Shown here: positions 12,595-28,031 of the stretch, one piece after another
How positions within the stretch are numbered: the stretch's first letter is position 1
Layout: each line of letters opens with the position of its first letter
Assembly: GCF_018691265.1 (NCBI RefSeq)
Contig: NW_024881303.1
Span: 14,377,777 to 14,441,776, forward strand
Origin: Tyto alba
Lineage: Eukaryota > Chordata > Aves > Strigiformes > Tytonidae
Direction of reading: 5' to 3'
DNA: 64,000 nt
The notes under the pieces: model-generated
Seen by the model: only the letters and a program-made list of their open reading frames with translations
Database searches by the model: none
What the model was told of the DNA's origin: nothing
Position numbers and translations under genes: made by a program

Positions 12595-15500
12595 GGTTGC
12601 CATTTTGGCTGGAACTAGGTGTCATATTTACACTAGTAAGTGTAAAAGTCTGTTATTTACAAGTTGTCTATGTTTACATTATAAACAGGAACAACTTCTG
12701 GGATGATTTGATTAAAAGACCTGCAGCAGAATGGCATGCTTACGGTCCTGCAATGCCTACACAATATGAGGTTACCCAAGTCTTTAGATGTTATTAGCTC
12801 ACTTGAAATTACAACATGCACATAATATACCATCTTATCATCAACACACCTGATAGCGTGAGAAATGATCCTGCAGTGCAGCATGTGAAGCGCCTCGCAT
12901 GGGGCACAGGTATCTTTAGGCCAGCACGGTTTTGGAACCAGCTGTCTGCAAGTGGGCATTGTGTTCTGTGGTGGGTCCTCTCCATTATTGATGAGTTATT
13001 TTATGTATTATGCAGTACTGTAATGAAGATGCAGTCTTTTGTCTTCCCACACTGTGTCCTCTGTGATGCTGGGAAGTCTTGGGGCAATATTATCAGTTAA
13101 AACAGTCACTGTATTGTAGAAGATGAATGCAGCTGACTGACTTTCCCAGCAGTTACACTTCAGTGCCACTGAAATACTGAGAGACACAGGACTAGTTGGA
13201 AAAACCGTAATGAAAAAATTAACTTAATATAACATTACAAAATTCTATTTATAAAAAAAATGGTGTAGACTTTCATCTGAAATCCAGTGCACCATAATCT
13301 TCACACATGCTGCACTGACAGAAACACTGCAAATACTATGGCATCTAACTGGGAAAGAGAATATATGCTATATTCTGCCAGTTTATCTTCTATTTGATGA
13401 ATCGGTGCTTTATTCTTCTATTTCTTCCCTTATTTTAGAGGGATCAAAGTGCTTTCCAAGGAACTTCCTCCCAGCAATATGGACATGCAGTCACTTCTGG
13501 ACGAGGATAAGAGCAGAATGACTGATGGAATGGAAAAAGATCTGAAGCTCCAAAGAACTTAATCAAATCCAATTTATGGGAAAGAGGGCTGGAGATACAC
13601 ATGTCAAATAATCCACAATGGTGGAAAAGTCAGCAGATTTGCTAATCAGAAGAGGAGTGAGGAGGAATCCTTCTGACTGCCAAAACATCCTCCCTGCAGA
13701 GTTAAAGCTGGGTCTGTGAAGCTCCATGTCGGAAGGCACGAGGCTGAACTCTGCTCCCTTTGTGACCCCCACGTCTATATTGTGTGGTCTGCAAGTCACT
13801 TACAATCCAAACAAGAAAATGGCTTTCTTACAAGAAAAAAACCACATCACTACTCATTTTCTTCAAACCTCTCCCCTACTATTTCATGTTTCCCTCCAAC
13901 TTCTCCCTTTTTAGTCAGGTAAGGCAGCTGACCTCTAACTATGACTAACTCTGCAACATAGCCCTCTGCATAAGGCTTTCCAGCACATGGTGTTTATGTA
14001 TAGAAATATGATTTTCTTGCATTGTAAGTCAACAATAACTATTCAAGTCCCCAGGGCAAAGACATCAAGAAAAGCAAAAGTCCATAATATGTTATATTCA
14101 CTATGTCATAGGCAGCATTTACCAGTAGGCTGCATAGACCAGACTCTCAACCCTTCTTCAAGAGGTACCAAGTCTCTAAACCATGAAGGCCCAGGATGCC
14201 CTCAGAGCTGCTCATGCCAAGCCACAAAGCCACAGAGCTGAGCCACTGCCTCCTTCTGCAGCATGGAAACATGCAGGTGCTGTCAGGAATCAGCAGGGAA
14301 GCAAGGACAGTGTCTGAAGTGAGCAATTACGGAAGGAAAGAAATTAAGCCATTCCTCTGATTTTCCCTAGTGATTTGGGGAGCAAGAAAGGAGAGAAAAT
14401 ATACTAATTTCCTCTCTCAGGGAAGTGTAATGACTCATTGAGAGAAGCACTGGCTTCATGAAGTCCTGCAAAAAGAATTACCTTCATCACGGCCACCACT
14501 GGCTTTCCTACAAAATTATGCCAGGGAAGAACTTGCCCATTTTAGATTACTGATATCCTCACCTTATGTCCTGCTCCAATAACCATGCCATACTGCTACT
14601 GGTCATTGCACTTGCTAAATCTAAGAGGCTGTAAGCCCTGAAGAACATGAACCTTGTCTGCTTACCAAACATCAAACAGCCTGCGGGCAGGATCTGTGCA
14701 AAATGCTTTTCCTGGAATATCCTTGGGCAGTAAGGGCTGACGCTCTGTCCCCAGTGAAGCCTGGCTGCAGGTGACAAGGTAAGCTGGTGACACTCCTTGC
14801 ATCAGGTAACTTATGCCAATAAAAGGTCTGGCTTCACAGAGTGGACACCCATGAAAGAAAAACAATTTAATGGGAAGTCATTTGTCATACTAATGGTCTT
14901 ACTAAATGACACCATTAAAGAACCATAAGGAAGAAATTGGCAATGAGCAAGTCAGTGTTATCATTTGCTCTCATTTTTCAGGCTGGCTCAGGACCAATTC
15001 TTCATTTTTTATTATAAAGGAGAATAGATTAAAGAGATGTGTAAGGAAATCAAAGTAATTAGGCATATAAACAAGGTGACAGGTACACAATTGTGATTCA
15101 GTGAGGCAACTGTCAATGTCTAAAGGAAGGATGGTATACAGTTTTATTATTTTCTTTTTAGTCTTATTTTATCTCATTTCAGATTACTGCTAACATGATC
15201 ATTAGCATCCTTACAAAGCTCAAGACTGATCCGAGTATTTGTTCAGCTCCTGCCTGCACTGCAAGGCTTGCTCTACCTCACTCTGAGGACAGGCACTGGA
15301 AGAGGCTCCCGTCACAGCACCGAGAATTTGGTCACACCTAAGATGGCCAGCCCTCCCGTGGGTAAGAGTATGAGTTCATCTGCTGCAGAAATATAACAGC
15401 AAGTTTGGACTATGGCTCTTCTCCCAGCATCCCCAAACTCTGGGATGTCAGACACCCTGAAAGAATCACTCCCCAGGGATGATCTTGATACACAACGCAG

Positions 15501-18500
15501 GTTAACACAGGCTGGGTGTAGGATCTGATTCAGCCCATTTAACCTTAGGTATTTAACAAAGCACTCAGTTTAGTTTTCACTAGCGCCCCATGTAATCAGC
15601 ACAGAGAGATCAGCGCCTGCAGTGAATGATCCCGGGTATCGTAGTCTCTGTCATGAAGAAGTGGGACAGTACAGTAATTCTCAATGCTAGTTCATATTTG
15701 TATATTCATTTGAAGTGACTCACTCATTTGAAAGTCAGCACTGCCTAAAAGTTATTTCCAAATGCCCAAAACATGGACTGCTATCATGTTTTTAAGCTAA
15801 TTCAGCTTAATATACCATTCAAAAACCGACACCATTGTTTTGCAACTAAGACTGGTTATTTTCTCAAATGTTACAGTACCCTGACTCCATGTCTGCTGAA
15901 GATATGATGCAGTCTCAGATTTTCTGCTGTAGTCTACCATGATTAATTTTAGTCAACGCAAGTGGGAGGTAGAATGAAGGCAGAAGCAGTCATGGAAGCC
16001 AGAGTATATATCCAACTACAGGAAGATTAGTAGTACCTAAACACAATAATGTCTCAGCAGGGAATATATGAAACAAGTAAACGTTAGAAATGGCACATCC
16101 CAAGTATTGCACGTAGCATATCCCAAACTGTAGAGCTAGCAGATAGATAGGGTATTCTGTGCTATATATGTGTCAGAAGGAACCTCTGTTTAACTTTCTA
16201 GTCTTGGCTAAGGATTTTATCAGTGTGTGAGCAGTTCTGTGCGTACAAATGCACTCCTTACAGCTGTCATCCATCTGCATAAGCACATGAGCAACTTTAT
16301 TACATGGATATGAAGATATAATAAATACATTTTTTTCCTAATGATTTTTCCATATCAAAAAGCAAACCCTAGTGCAGCACACAGGCAGCAGAATGGATGG
16401 TGTATGCAGGCAGTGGCTGTGCCTGAAAAGATAAATTGATCTGTGTGTTTGTGTGAATTCCTATTTGCATTAATTCATGTTCACAAAAGCTTATGTGCTA
16501 TACAGGCCTAGAAGAGCAGATCTGAAAAAACATTTTACACCTTGTGTATACTATATACTTCTGCTGTCAACTCGCATGCTGAGATCATTGCAATAACTGG
16601 GAAACTTATGATGATAAAAAAGTCCTCAATATAATATATTATCAATTTGTAGCTAATATAATTTTAAAGAGAAATATTTATAGAAATAAATTTTGTAATT
16701 AAGAAAATTTATTTTGACAAAAATGAGTGTTTTGGGAATTTGTTTCACAGAATCAGGTTTTTTAAAAAAACACAGAGGCTGAAATTCCCTGTAAACCAAA
16801 TTTCAGTTTCTGACAAGCTCAGCTGTAAAGAATGGGACAACTGTCAGTCTTTGAAACTTCTAATACTTTATGTATGAGAGAAAAGGGGTTGTTGAAAACT
16901 GAATGTTTACCAGACCATTTTTTTTTCTAGAAAATAAAGTAGGATATTTTTCATCTGTGACCCAATTCATGTCTGTCTGTGTGACAACTACAAACTTCAA
17001 ATGCAAGCTCTTCAGCAAGAGCTGGCTATTTTGTCTGTAAAGCATCTAACACACTTTGGTATGCTAAGAGAATGAATAAAAGAATGGTCCCAAAACCGCA
17101 AATTATTATTTGCCGTATATTCATAAACTTCACAGAAATCTAATAGGCTTTTCAAGTACACAGAAATACTTTCTTAAAAATACTTGTTGTTCTTTGCTAA
17201 GAGTAGTTAACATAATTAAAGTATCCACTTAAAGATAGTTTCTTTCATTTTAGCCTAAGAGCAATAAATTCTCATCCCGAGACTCGTGTTTTCACAAGGC
17301 ACCTCCTTGGAACAACCTCAAAATCCTGCAAAAACCTCACTCCCTTTGACACGAAGAGATAGATGGAAATAAAAATCCCCAAACTTAAGGGCTTTCAGAA
17401 GAAAGGCAGACTCATCATAGACATTAAACCAATCACTACACAAGACTGTAGTCAATGTATGTGGTGGTCTAAAAGGGTTGAGCACATATGAGCAGCCAAA
17501 GAGCTCTGTACTCTTCAGACTTAGCATGAGTTTAGGACTGGTGGGTGTTGGCCAGATTTCCTCCTGAAGTCTCCTGCTGTGGCACAACTAGAGCTGAAAA
17601 AGTTCAAGCTGAAGAAGGCAGAATTCAGTCCTCAGTACTTCTAAATATAGCTCAGAATTTAAGACATTCCTTGATTTTTGATGACTTTTGCATTTGTCAG
17701 CTTAATAGGATGAATAGAAATAGCAAAAGAAAAAATATGATGTTACAATTACACCTTTTAGTGAGACATATTTGTGTACTGAAGGTTGTCAGGAGACAAC
17801 CCCTTTCTAAAGAGCTGCTGTCCATTACCAGCAAACACTGCATTAAAACCTAGATGGCAGTAGGTAATGTAAACCTCAACTCACTACATTTTCAAAATGA
17901 AAATAGGGCTGTGGTATGTATTTTGCAGGAAAAAAGACACCACACAAGGATTGCTTTCTGTTCCCAGCCCAGGACCTGCAGAGAGGTTGTAGGCATGTAA
18001 CGAAGGGCAGCACTTCATCCAGATACCGCAGATCAGAAATTAATTGCCACTGAGAAACCAGTACTTTATTTTGGGCCCTGGTCAAGCTACTACAATGACA
18101 ATTTCTCAGAACAGTAAACCTCATCACAGACTTCAACTGCAGTCAATACAGTACTTAGGAACAACATCAGTCAATGTCCAGCCTACAAGCCTTTGCATTT
18201 TACCTTATGAAATAGCTGAGGTGCCACACAGTCCTCTTTTGGAAAGCCAGCCCACTAGAGCCAATGGCTGTAACTGACACCCAACTCACTGGAAATACCA
18301 GTTCCGAGTTCTACCTTATGAAATGTTGCTGATTTTACTCTAGTTTCAGTTTATTTAAAGTTCTATTCTGCCATCTTACATGTAACACAATGCATACACA
18401 AATCCTTGTAAGTCAGTGGGGCTACTTGCCTGCTTAGGCATTCCCAAATAAACATTGATTTCCTATAATGAGTTAAGGCACCATGAAAAATTAGAAGAAG

Positions 18501-18662
18501 GGTGAATAAAACCCGAAAACACGTACAATTCATACCACAGCAAATGCTGATCTAAAGGCTATCTACCAGGGACCAACTTTTTTCATTATAACAAGTTTTC
18601 TAATGGCATGCTATCCAATACAACTGCAGTAGGTGATTGATAACAAGCACTGTAAAATGTCA

Positions 18663-18902
<240 letters not shown>

Positions 18903-21900
18903 TTAAAAATAGCTCTGTTTTCAGTGGGAAAACCCCCAACCCTCTGGTAACGGTTAATTAAATTGGTAGAGGCAATTCATACGGCAGCTCCTAGATGGCT
19001 GCATGGTAAGGCAGTGTGTGTTTCGATGACAGAAGAGCCACATCTGGGCGTGAGATTTACAACAGTTCAATTCAGCCTTGGGGACTTGCAAGCTAGTTTT
19101 GCAAAATCTACTACCTGTGTTTTCTACAGGACCTCCTCAGGATACAGCTGTGCAGATAGTGCAGACAGATGTCAGGAGCCAGTGTGCCAGCAGCTGTTGC
19201 CATCTTAGGGGGGGACAATCATGCACAGTTGTCAGAAGGAAAGCCAGAGAGAGTTCCTGGCACTAACTCTGCCCTACAGCAGATAAATGTTTGACTCATT
19301 ATACTGGCTCTGCTTTCTCCTCCCATGTGCCTGAGCACCACCAGCTTCTTATGTTGAGAGGGTTTTTTCTCTAGAATCATATATGCAATGACAAAGCCAG
19401 ACAATCAAATATCTCCTCTCCCACCTCCTCCCGTGCTGTACATGGGTAATTTCCAGGTAAGAAGTGACTGCAGCAGAAGGGTGTTTCTGTATGTTTTGAT
19501 TTAATCTACTAAATACAATGCCCTGTATATCCTTGGGCAGGGCATGTGGGACACAGTACACCTGGGATCCAACCCAAAACCTCCAGGGCTAAAAGCATAA
19601 GCTGCTCTAGCTGAAGATGGAGAGGCAGGAGTGTCTGTGCACCACTAATATGCCAGAAGGACCCAAGGCAGAGACAGCACCCCTGATATCTGTGCACCAC
19701 CCATCTGTGGACTGACAATGGCACTGTTGTGATGCAAACTTAAGAAACAAAATGCTAACAGAAGGGATCATAATTATTTCCAGAAACAGGCCACTGCAGT
19801 TAAAAACAGAGAAGGAGTAGAAAATGGAGGCTCCCTTTCTATCAGGCCACACAGGCCGGTGGCAGAAGGTAATCAGGGACAGGGAAACCTAAAATTACGA
19901 GCAGGGAAAGTCTGAAGTTCATTATTCAAATATAGAAAATCTGATTTTGAGTATTCAAGATTGTCTCTACAAATGGAGTTATTTTGGCTGGAGTTTTATC
20001 AAGAGCCAGAACAATCCCATAATTTCTGGTCCTTGTTGAAAGCCAATCAATGGAAATCCTCCAACAAACTAATTTGTATGGCTGATCTGTAAATTAGGTG
20101 GGCTGGACACTGGTATACCGGAGTTGGAAGAGGAACCTCAGTGCACACTGTCTGGGATCTCACTCTTAGCACGAATCTTACCATCCTGGACTGGGTAAAA
20201 TGGGAGCAACAACTGAATGAATACAAGGGAATGAAGAGCCGGTAATGAATAAATGCTGTACACAGTATTTATTGTTATAGGTGGAACCCACAGAGGAGAA
20301 AACCTACCAATATATCTTTTTTGCAGCCTGACTGACCAGCACTTTGGAAAGTTTTCTGTTAGTACTATTATTTCATCTAAAAAGCTCCAACATATTTAAT
20401 TAGATTAACAATAATTTTGCTAGATGACTGACAATTCTTCTCAATTATAAAAGTAGAGTTTTAAAACTAACTTCAAAGATGAATGACTCCTAACTCTGAG
20501 TTTTGACTTTTCAGTGGATTGCCAATTTAAATTGGCAGAAAAACATTAGACAAGCAACTAACACATAAGGACCACATTATTTTTCACACATTCCTATTTT
20601 TGAAGAATGACATTGTCTCATTGATATAGATAGTTAACAGGTGTCTGATATTTATACTATACTAATATATAAAAAAAGATGGAAACCATCAAAGAAGCCA
20701 CTATACCAGTAGATAATTATAGATATACTCTATTTCTATAATGCATTTACTTAGCTGAGCCAGCACTAGACAGTGACATAGCAGATAGTCTTTGAATACT
20801 CCATCTAGCTTTAGGTGTAAATTATCCTGATGGTTATTGAACATCAGACATCTGGTCCAACTGTTGTTCTCAAACCAGTATTATTTAGTTTCTATGTAAA
20901 GAACTGAGCAGCAATGAGACCTACATTGCTTTTTTTGCCCCATTTCATAGAGAGATTCCTGACCTGTGATCCAAAAGGAGATACAGGGCAGCCTACATTT
21001 GGTATACAGGCTCCCAAGGGTTGGTCCCCTGAAAATGGGAACTGCACTGCCAGCACGCTGTGGGGGAAGCCACCTACACCAACCAGAACATTGTGGAAAC
21101 CACATCTCTCCAGTCACAGCAAAGGCATGAACTCACTGTTAGAACTGACAGCTTAGATAGCCCTTTTCTCTTTAAAAATGGTGACATCACGCCCCTTCTA
21201 TCACTGAGCATTGGGAGAACCTGTACCGATGTTGCTCACATTCAAGGAGTCTCTGAAGCATCAAGTAGACTCATGCCTGGATTACTAACTCAACAGTCCT
21301 AACACATATCAATTCTGAAGTCTTCCAATCACTTCTGAGTAGCTTAACTTAAAGAAGGCACAGCCAGTATCTTTGAGGAAATGTTTGGAAAGACTGAGCT
21401 TCTACCAGGCTTTGCAAAGAGATTATTTTTCACCTACTAAAAGAATCTTCTCTTTTGAAGGACAGCACTATTGAAGTCCAAAGAGCACCAGAGGGTGTAG
21501 TGCAGTTGTATAATGAAAGATAGAAATTGTAAAGTCCTATGCCAAAAATCATTTAATGGAAGCTGGGTAAACTGTTCAAAATTTGTTCTCCCAGAACAAC
21601 GACCCAAAGAATTCAAGAGAATCTGCTCTGTTCTGAGGGTTTGATCATTTCAGTTGAATAAAGACAGAATTTGAATGTTGACCTTCCATAATCATCAGGA
21701 TGATGATTGTCTTCAAACTTAGACAGTTTAAAACTGGGAATTGAAACATAAAATAGACAGAGTTTCATTTTATCTCCTTTGGCTAACATTTCTAGAAAAA
21801 AGGAAAAAAGAGGAGGGGTTCTCCTACTGTTGTTAAGAATGAGTGCACAAAGGTATCTTGTACGGATGGTGTGGAGACTCTGCAAGGCACGTGATGACAA

Positions 21901-21957
21901 CCAAGTGCTTCAGAGCAGTAATTAAAATAAAGGAGGTCTCCCTGTTTGGCACACAGG

Positions 21958-21972
21958 TTTTTTTTTTTTTTT
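21958..21972 (+). repeat. T homopolymer
   Basis: A run of 15 T bases, followed by ACAGGTG. It mimics a pyrimidine tract plus acceptor on the + strand, but there is no gene there. Confidence 0.9.
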
Positions 21973-23964
21973 ACAGGTGTTTCTACGGGATCTTTACTCT
22001 AAAACTTCCCATGTCGGTAATATAGCATCCACCATGTCAAGAGACCAACAGTTCATCTTTTAATCTTCAGTTGTCTATAAAAGGTGATTTGGAGAAACTT
22101 ACTGGAAATCTTGCAGAAATAAGTAATGGATTTGTCCATAACAAACAGTTCTTCCTATAACTCTTCATCTAGAGTTTGTCTTAAAAGCTGAAACATTACA
22201 TTTTATGTGCTTATTTTTTACTTTTCCAACCCGTTTTACTATTTTCTATCCTGAACTAGTAGTCTTGTTACTGATATAAATGTCTGTGTTGTTTTGAACC
22301 CTGTTAAATTCTGGATTTCAATGGTCGTATAGCAAGGAGTTTCACAGATCATTCATGCATAGTATTAATATGTTGGCACCTTTCAATGTTCTCATTATTA
22401 TAATGTTAAAAAAAGATATGCCGCAGTTCTACCTGGTACTCTCCTTCACCCTTTCATCTCAGTTTCAAGTGTAGGTTCTCTGCGTCAGGCAGGAAATGTT
22501 GGGATTAAAAAGCTCAAAACCAAGAAGCCCTTCCCTTTGACTGCAGCCTGTAGGCTGATGAGTTGTAAGTTGTCAGTAGCAATGATAGTGACGGTTGACA
22601 GACTCACAGGAATGGGTTTAGAAGGGATTGAGTGGGCCTCAGGTGCACACCTGACGTGTAATCACAACCAAGATCACGGGATGAGCTCCCACACAAGTCT
22701 TACCACCCATACACTTGCTTACTGAACCAGAACAAGACATTTTCTTGTTTCTTCAGAGTATAAAATGGTTCAGAAGTTTGTTATCAGCATGGTGTCTGCC
22801 CCACTGCTATCGCTCCGACTCCTCTCCCAGGGAGCAGTCATATGGTTGCTAAAACATGGGGGGTATGGTGTAGCAGCTAAAAACTGCTACAGTTGAGGAC
22901 AGATTCTCTATTTCTGTAAGCAGGCCCAAACCTGACCAACTTCTAATGAGTTACAGCAGTGATTAATTGGTTATTTTTCAAAAAATGTGGTTTAATTTAT
23001 ATTCCAAGAATGATGCCCCTGTTTCAGTTTTGGCTTAGGCTCAAATGTAAAACATCTCACCTTCCCCGAGACCCTGTTTTTACATTCACTTCTTAGCCAC
23101 ATGAACACACCAAACCCTCTGGAGATATGATTCACTTTTGACTTGCACCCTCCTCCCCGCTGATTGCACATGCCTTTCAGTGATGAGATCATTCTGAGCT
23201 GAAATCACTTGATGTAAAATCCTAATTTTAAAGTCTCAGTTAATCAGGACTCTGAACTGGGGGAGCTGCTGCTTGTCAACTGAGCCATAAGGATGGACCA
23301 CTTGTATAGTTTTAGCTTGGTGAAATTCTTGCATGGCGACTGTGGCTAACACACTTCATCTTTACAACAGGCTAGGTGACAGTGACAGCTGGCAAGTCAC
23401 AACAAGGGGGTAAACCGTTTGCTTGTGACTGTTGGGCTTTGAGAAAACAAAGGCTGCAAGGAAACATCAAAGCTCATGATGTCAAGTGATGGTATTACTG
23501 ATCTGGCTTTAGCTTCAAACTAGTTCTCGCCCCTGTGGCTACTTAAAAGCTTCAAAAGTCTACTTCTGGTTTTCTGAAGCTTACTACTCATGCAGTGTGA
23601 GTCTGTGCAAATGTGCATGTCTGTGCAGAGCAGAAAGGGGAACACATGTACCCCTGGTCTGCAACTTAGTGCTGCTGCTGCACGCGATGAGCACGTCACC
23701 CGGACATGTAAGGAGAACAAGAGGTTGGGCGACCACTTCCTGGTGATGAGAATGATGCTCAGATTCTGCCACTGTAAAAACCATATTTCTTTGTGGTGAA
23801 CTTTTTAGACACCGTCAGCTAGGGAAGAAGACAAACACAGATAAGGTAAGCCGAATGAGAAGACAATATCATAAACTCTAACACATGCACCAAAAAAGGG
23901 CTAGGAAACAGAAAGGCAGCTAGACAAAGACAATAAAAGGAGTCTACAGAAGAAGATATGTGGG

Positions 23965-23978
23965 AAAAAAAAAAAAAA
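23965..23978 (+). repeat. A homopolymer
   Basis: A run of 14 A bases in purine-rich surroundings. No retroelement body is recognised beside it. Confidence 0.9.
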
Positions 23979-26281
23979 GAGGATGAGATTTAAACAGAAA
24001 TATTATGAAAGGCGTAATATAAAATAACAAAAATTAAAAGGCAAACATTAAAGTCAGACAGGGGTGAAGTCATGTAGACTACTCTAGTCTGTGCTTTGCC
24101 AAACAGTATGTAATAAAACTTAAATTGTTCCTCCATTGTATTGTTGTGTTACATATTTTAAACTAATATCTCAACTCTTGGAAATCTGTGTAGCTTCATT
24201 AGCTTCATTATATGCCAAATCACATATTAGCTGAAGATTGGTCCTTTTCAGAAAAATAAGGCTTTCCTGCCAAAGCAACAGCTTTTACTAAAACCTCAAT
24301 TTCAGTGTGATTTAGTACAACCTGAGAGCAAGCATGAAATGGCTTGTACAGAGAATTATTTTAACTAAAATTCATTTTTGTTCTTGTTAAATGCAAATAC
24401 TAAACAAGCCTAGCAAGCTTATGATCCCATAGGAGACTCATATATTAAATTCTGGATCTTGGGACTTTTAGAACGTTCCTTTTAATATGACTATGCTATG
24501 CTGCCTTTAACTTAATTTAAACATAATACTGGATTTTTGTAATCATATTTCATGTGAATACTTTCTTTTAGACAGTTTTAAGTGATTTAGGTAACCTGTA
24601 CTTTTTTGGTTGTTTGAGGAAGGATTTTTAGTCTTTAAACTCTATAAAAATATATTCTTCTATTTGTTTCCTTCTGAACTGAGATGATTTTTAGATGGCA
24701 TGCAGCCTCTTCATACATAGGAACATTTGCAAGCAAATAGAATTTAAATTGTATACTCTGATTAAGACAGACCTCTGGTATACAGTCTCTCCTTACATGT
24801 AGACTTTATGACTTTTGCTTGTTTTACACCAGCTATTCAGACCCATCTGAGATTGTAGTCACATGAAAATCATTTACGTTCACCTGCTGGTTATGTAAAA
24901 TAAACATCCAGCACGGTCTGTTACAAAGCAGCACTGCCTTTCACAACTGAGTAAGAAGCCACTGTACCACATTTATTTTCAAAAATATTTTCTATTTTTA
25001 TAATGGAACTACATTAATATATTGCCTTTGTTCTACTGAGAAGGATAAAAGCAGTGACAAAAGATATAGCAGATGTTTCAAAAGTGAGCTGCAAGGAGCT
25101 GAAAACCAATGTGCTCAAAACCCCCATCTATTTCTATTCAGCTTTTCCTTTTTCAAAATGATGACTGGGTATATGGACAGCATAGCAAAGTCATTAACAC
25201 TTCCAGTAAGCAACCTGACTAACTTTTCCAGTTGGCCCAAGCATCATTACAGCTGACAGCTGATGGATATCATCTGCATTTCCATGAGCAGATTAGTAAA
25301 TTCAACATTTGTGGCAGCTGAGAGGTGGTGGTGCCCCCACTCCCGCTCTCTAGCTTGGCTTGGCTTGCCCTGCCCCTGCCCGTCTCGCGCTGGCTGTGGT
25401 GCTCATCACACCCTCCCAGGAGGCAACGCCATTCTCTGAACCAACAGAAAATCAATCACCCTCTTTTTTCTGAGTCTTCTGCCAGTTTGAGGACTCAAGG
25501 TGAACGTGGGAGGTGGGTAGCTTGGGCAGGCTGGGCTGCCACCGCCATACTAGCATCATGCCAACACACAGAGTCCCCGACACTGAAATTTCTGCTCTAA
25601 AATGGCAAATGGCACCGTGGTATAGCACCACTGCTCCACCCAAGTAAATTTTTGTTATTTAGGGTCTAAACATGACATTTGGTTATAGCGCTCCTGATGG
25701 CATGCATCGCCCAGCACCCCCGCAAGCCAGGCTGCCCAGAGCCACGCCATGGCAGTCCCGGGTTGAGCACTGTGCTTTGGTGGCCAAGGGGGGGTCTGAT
25801 CCCAGTTCTGATTATCTAAATCCCATATTACCCCCTTAATACCCAAGGAGGTCCTGCGGACTTCGGCTGCTGCAAATCAGATCACAGTGTGCACCTAGGA
25901 ATTTAAAATGCATTATGAGGAACTAATTACTTATCACAGCAACGTAACAATCACATTTTTTGAGATGGCAGTGCAGAACGATTGATTTATTTTTCTTTCT
26001 TATATATAGTACTAATAACAAGCAAGAAGTTAGGGTGAGCTGAGAGCAAAACCTGCAGAACAAAGTAAAATTAATTTCACAAGCAAAAATAGAGGAGGGA
26101 AAAATAACATTAAAATCTCTCTGGCATTTACAAAAAAGTTGTTTGCAAATAAGCAGTAGTAAATTATGTACATTCTGTGCACAAAAAGTTATACAGTATC
26201 TGAATGACTAGAGTAAACAGGCACCTTGCAGGGAGCAGGAAATGTTGCTAGACTGATGGTATCAAAAGAGATCAAAGGTTA

Positions 26282-26533
<252 letters not shown>

Positions 26534-27885
26534 CTACTGAAAATATATAAAGGAAAGGAAACATCAGAAATTATCAGAACTACTTACAACATCTGTTTTG
26601 TAAGAGATCTGCTAATCCTTTCAATGCAATCTGCCTGTTAAATTAAAGCTGCTATGTATGTGTTCATAGACCTCAAAAAACCTCCAGTATGCTGCTGTTT
26701 TGAACTGATAATCTATTTTATATAAAAATATTAGTCCCCAAGGAATAACTTGTATCACACAAACGTTATGAAAACTGTCCAACAGTATGAAAGCTCCATT
26801 TATTTCATGTATCTATTGGCAAGTGAAGCCTTTCACATTTGCATGAAAACTTACCAATATTTTACAGTTTACTGACAAAATAAACGTGACATCCACAGCT
26901 GAGTTACACATTTAAAAATTGGAAGCAAGCAGACCTTGAACCAAAAGCAACGTTAGGTAAACTGAAGAAATCAATTACGTTAATCCAGCCTAATACCCAG
27001 ACCCAGTGACGCACTTAGAAGTCCAAGAATACACAGTGCAAAACACACAAGAACTTTTTTTTCCTTCATCCTAGTTGCAAAGAAAGTGTGAAAGCAGAAT
27101 CCATGAATGTCTGCCATTATTCTGTATAGCGTTAATATAGAACTATTTTTATTATGTAGACTCACAGAAATTAATCAGTTCTTTACCTCTTGCTTGCATA
27201 TTCCTGAATAATATACATATACTAGATTCATGCTAAAATGCACCTTTCATGTGCAAGAAATGCCACTGGCAAGTACTGTTGTGGCTACATGACAATATGA
27301 ATCAGGAGTTCCATTCCTGCTCTCCTGACTTCCCAGCCACTTTTTTTATACCAGAGGAAATAAGAGTTCCTTATAAAAAGAAAAAAGAATCTTCCAAATT
27401 TTGGAGATATGCGATCTTCAAATGTAACAACAGGGATATCCAACACACAAATAGTGCATGTTAGGCCTATATAAAACTGTTAGGATTTATGTCCTGCAAA
27501 GACCTTAAGTTCATGACCATCCTATTAACTTTAGACCTATATTTATATATACCTCCCTTCCTTAGCCCAAGCCATATTAAATAATTTTTGGCAATGCCAT
27601 ATCAAGTGGTAATCCGCTCTACAGACAAATCCTTATTTTTCCTTGTCTTGTATATACTTATTTGTTTTGATTTTGCCTCAGTAATGCCTCCCTTGCACAC
27701 AAATACAGGAGAAGCTCCTGTGTGGTGCTAAATCATACCCCTGCACTGCCACAGCACCAAATTACACCACTTGTAAATTATATCAACTGTTGCAAACCCA
27801 AACCCACCCAACCCCATCACTGTCATCTTTTTAATGAAAGGGTGCACATTACTGTAAGTATCAAGAAGCTCTGGGTAGATTACAG

Positions 27886-28031
27886 CAGCAATTTGCAATC
27901 TTTTCTGACTTGTGGGTCTCAAAAATATTTCCAAGGAAGGTTCATCCCCCATTGTACACTAAAGCCTAAAGCTGGTTTGTTTTATCAGTCACTTCACAGC
28001 CTTCAGGTAGCCCACAGACCTCCTCCAGGAT
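27886..28031 (+). mobile_element. Possible old DNA-transposon (hAT-like, non-autonomous) remnant
   Basis: The order of blocks is GCAATTTGCAATCTTTTCTGA, CTTGTGGGTCTCAAAAATATT, GGTTCATCCCCCATTGTA and finally GTAGCCCACAGACCTCC. It resembles the class of ancient vertebrate elements whose ends carry a TTTCAACCTTTTTGA-type motif and a complementary GTCC(G/A)CAGACC-type motif. The similarity is from memory and weak, and the ends are not defined. Confidence 0.3.

Noticed and set aside
15285..15360. GGCACTGGAAGAGGCTCCC, reminiscent of an internal CR1 segment (ACTGGAACAGGCTGCCC).
   Set aside because: Similarity is confined to about 18 bases with no CR1 sequence on either side.
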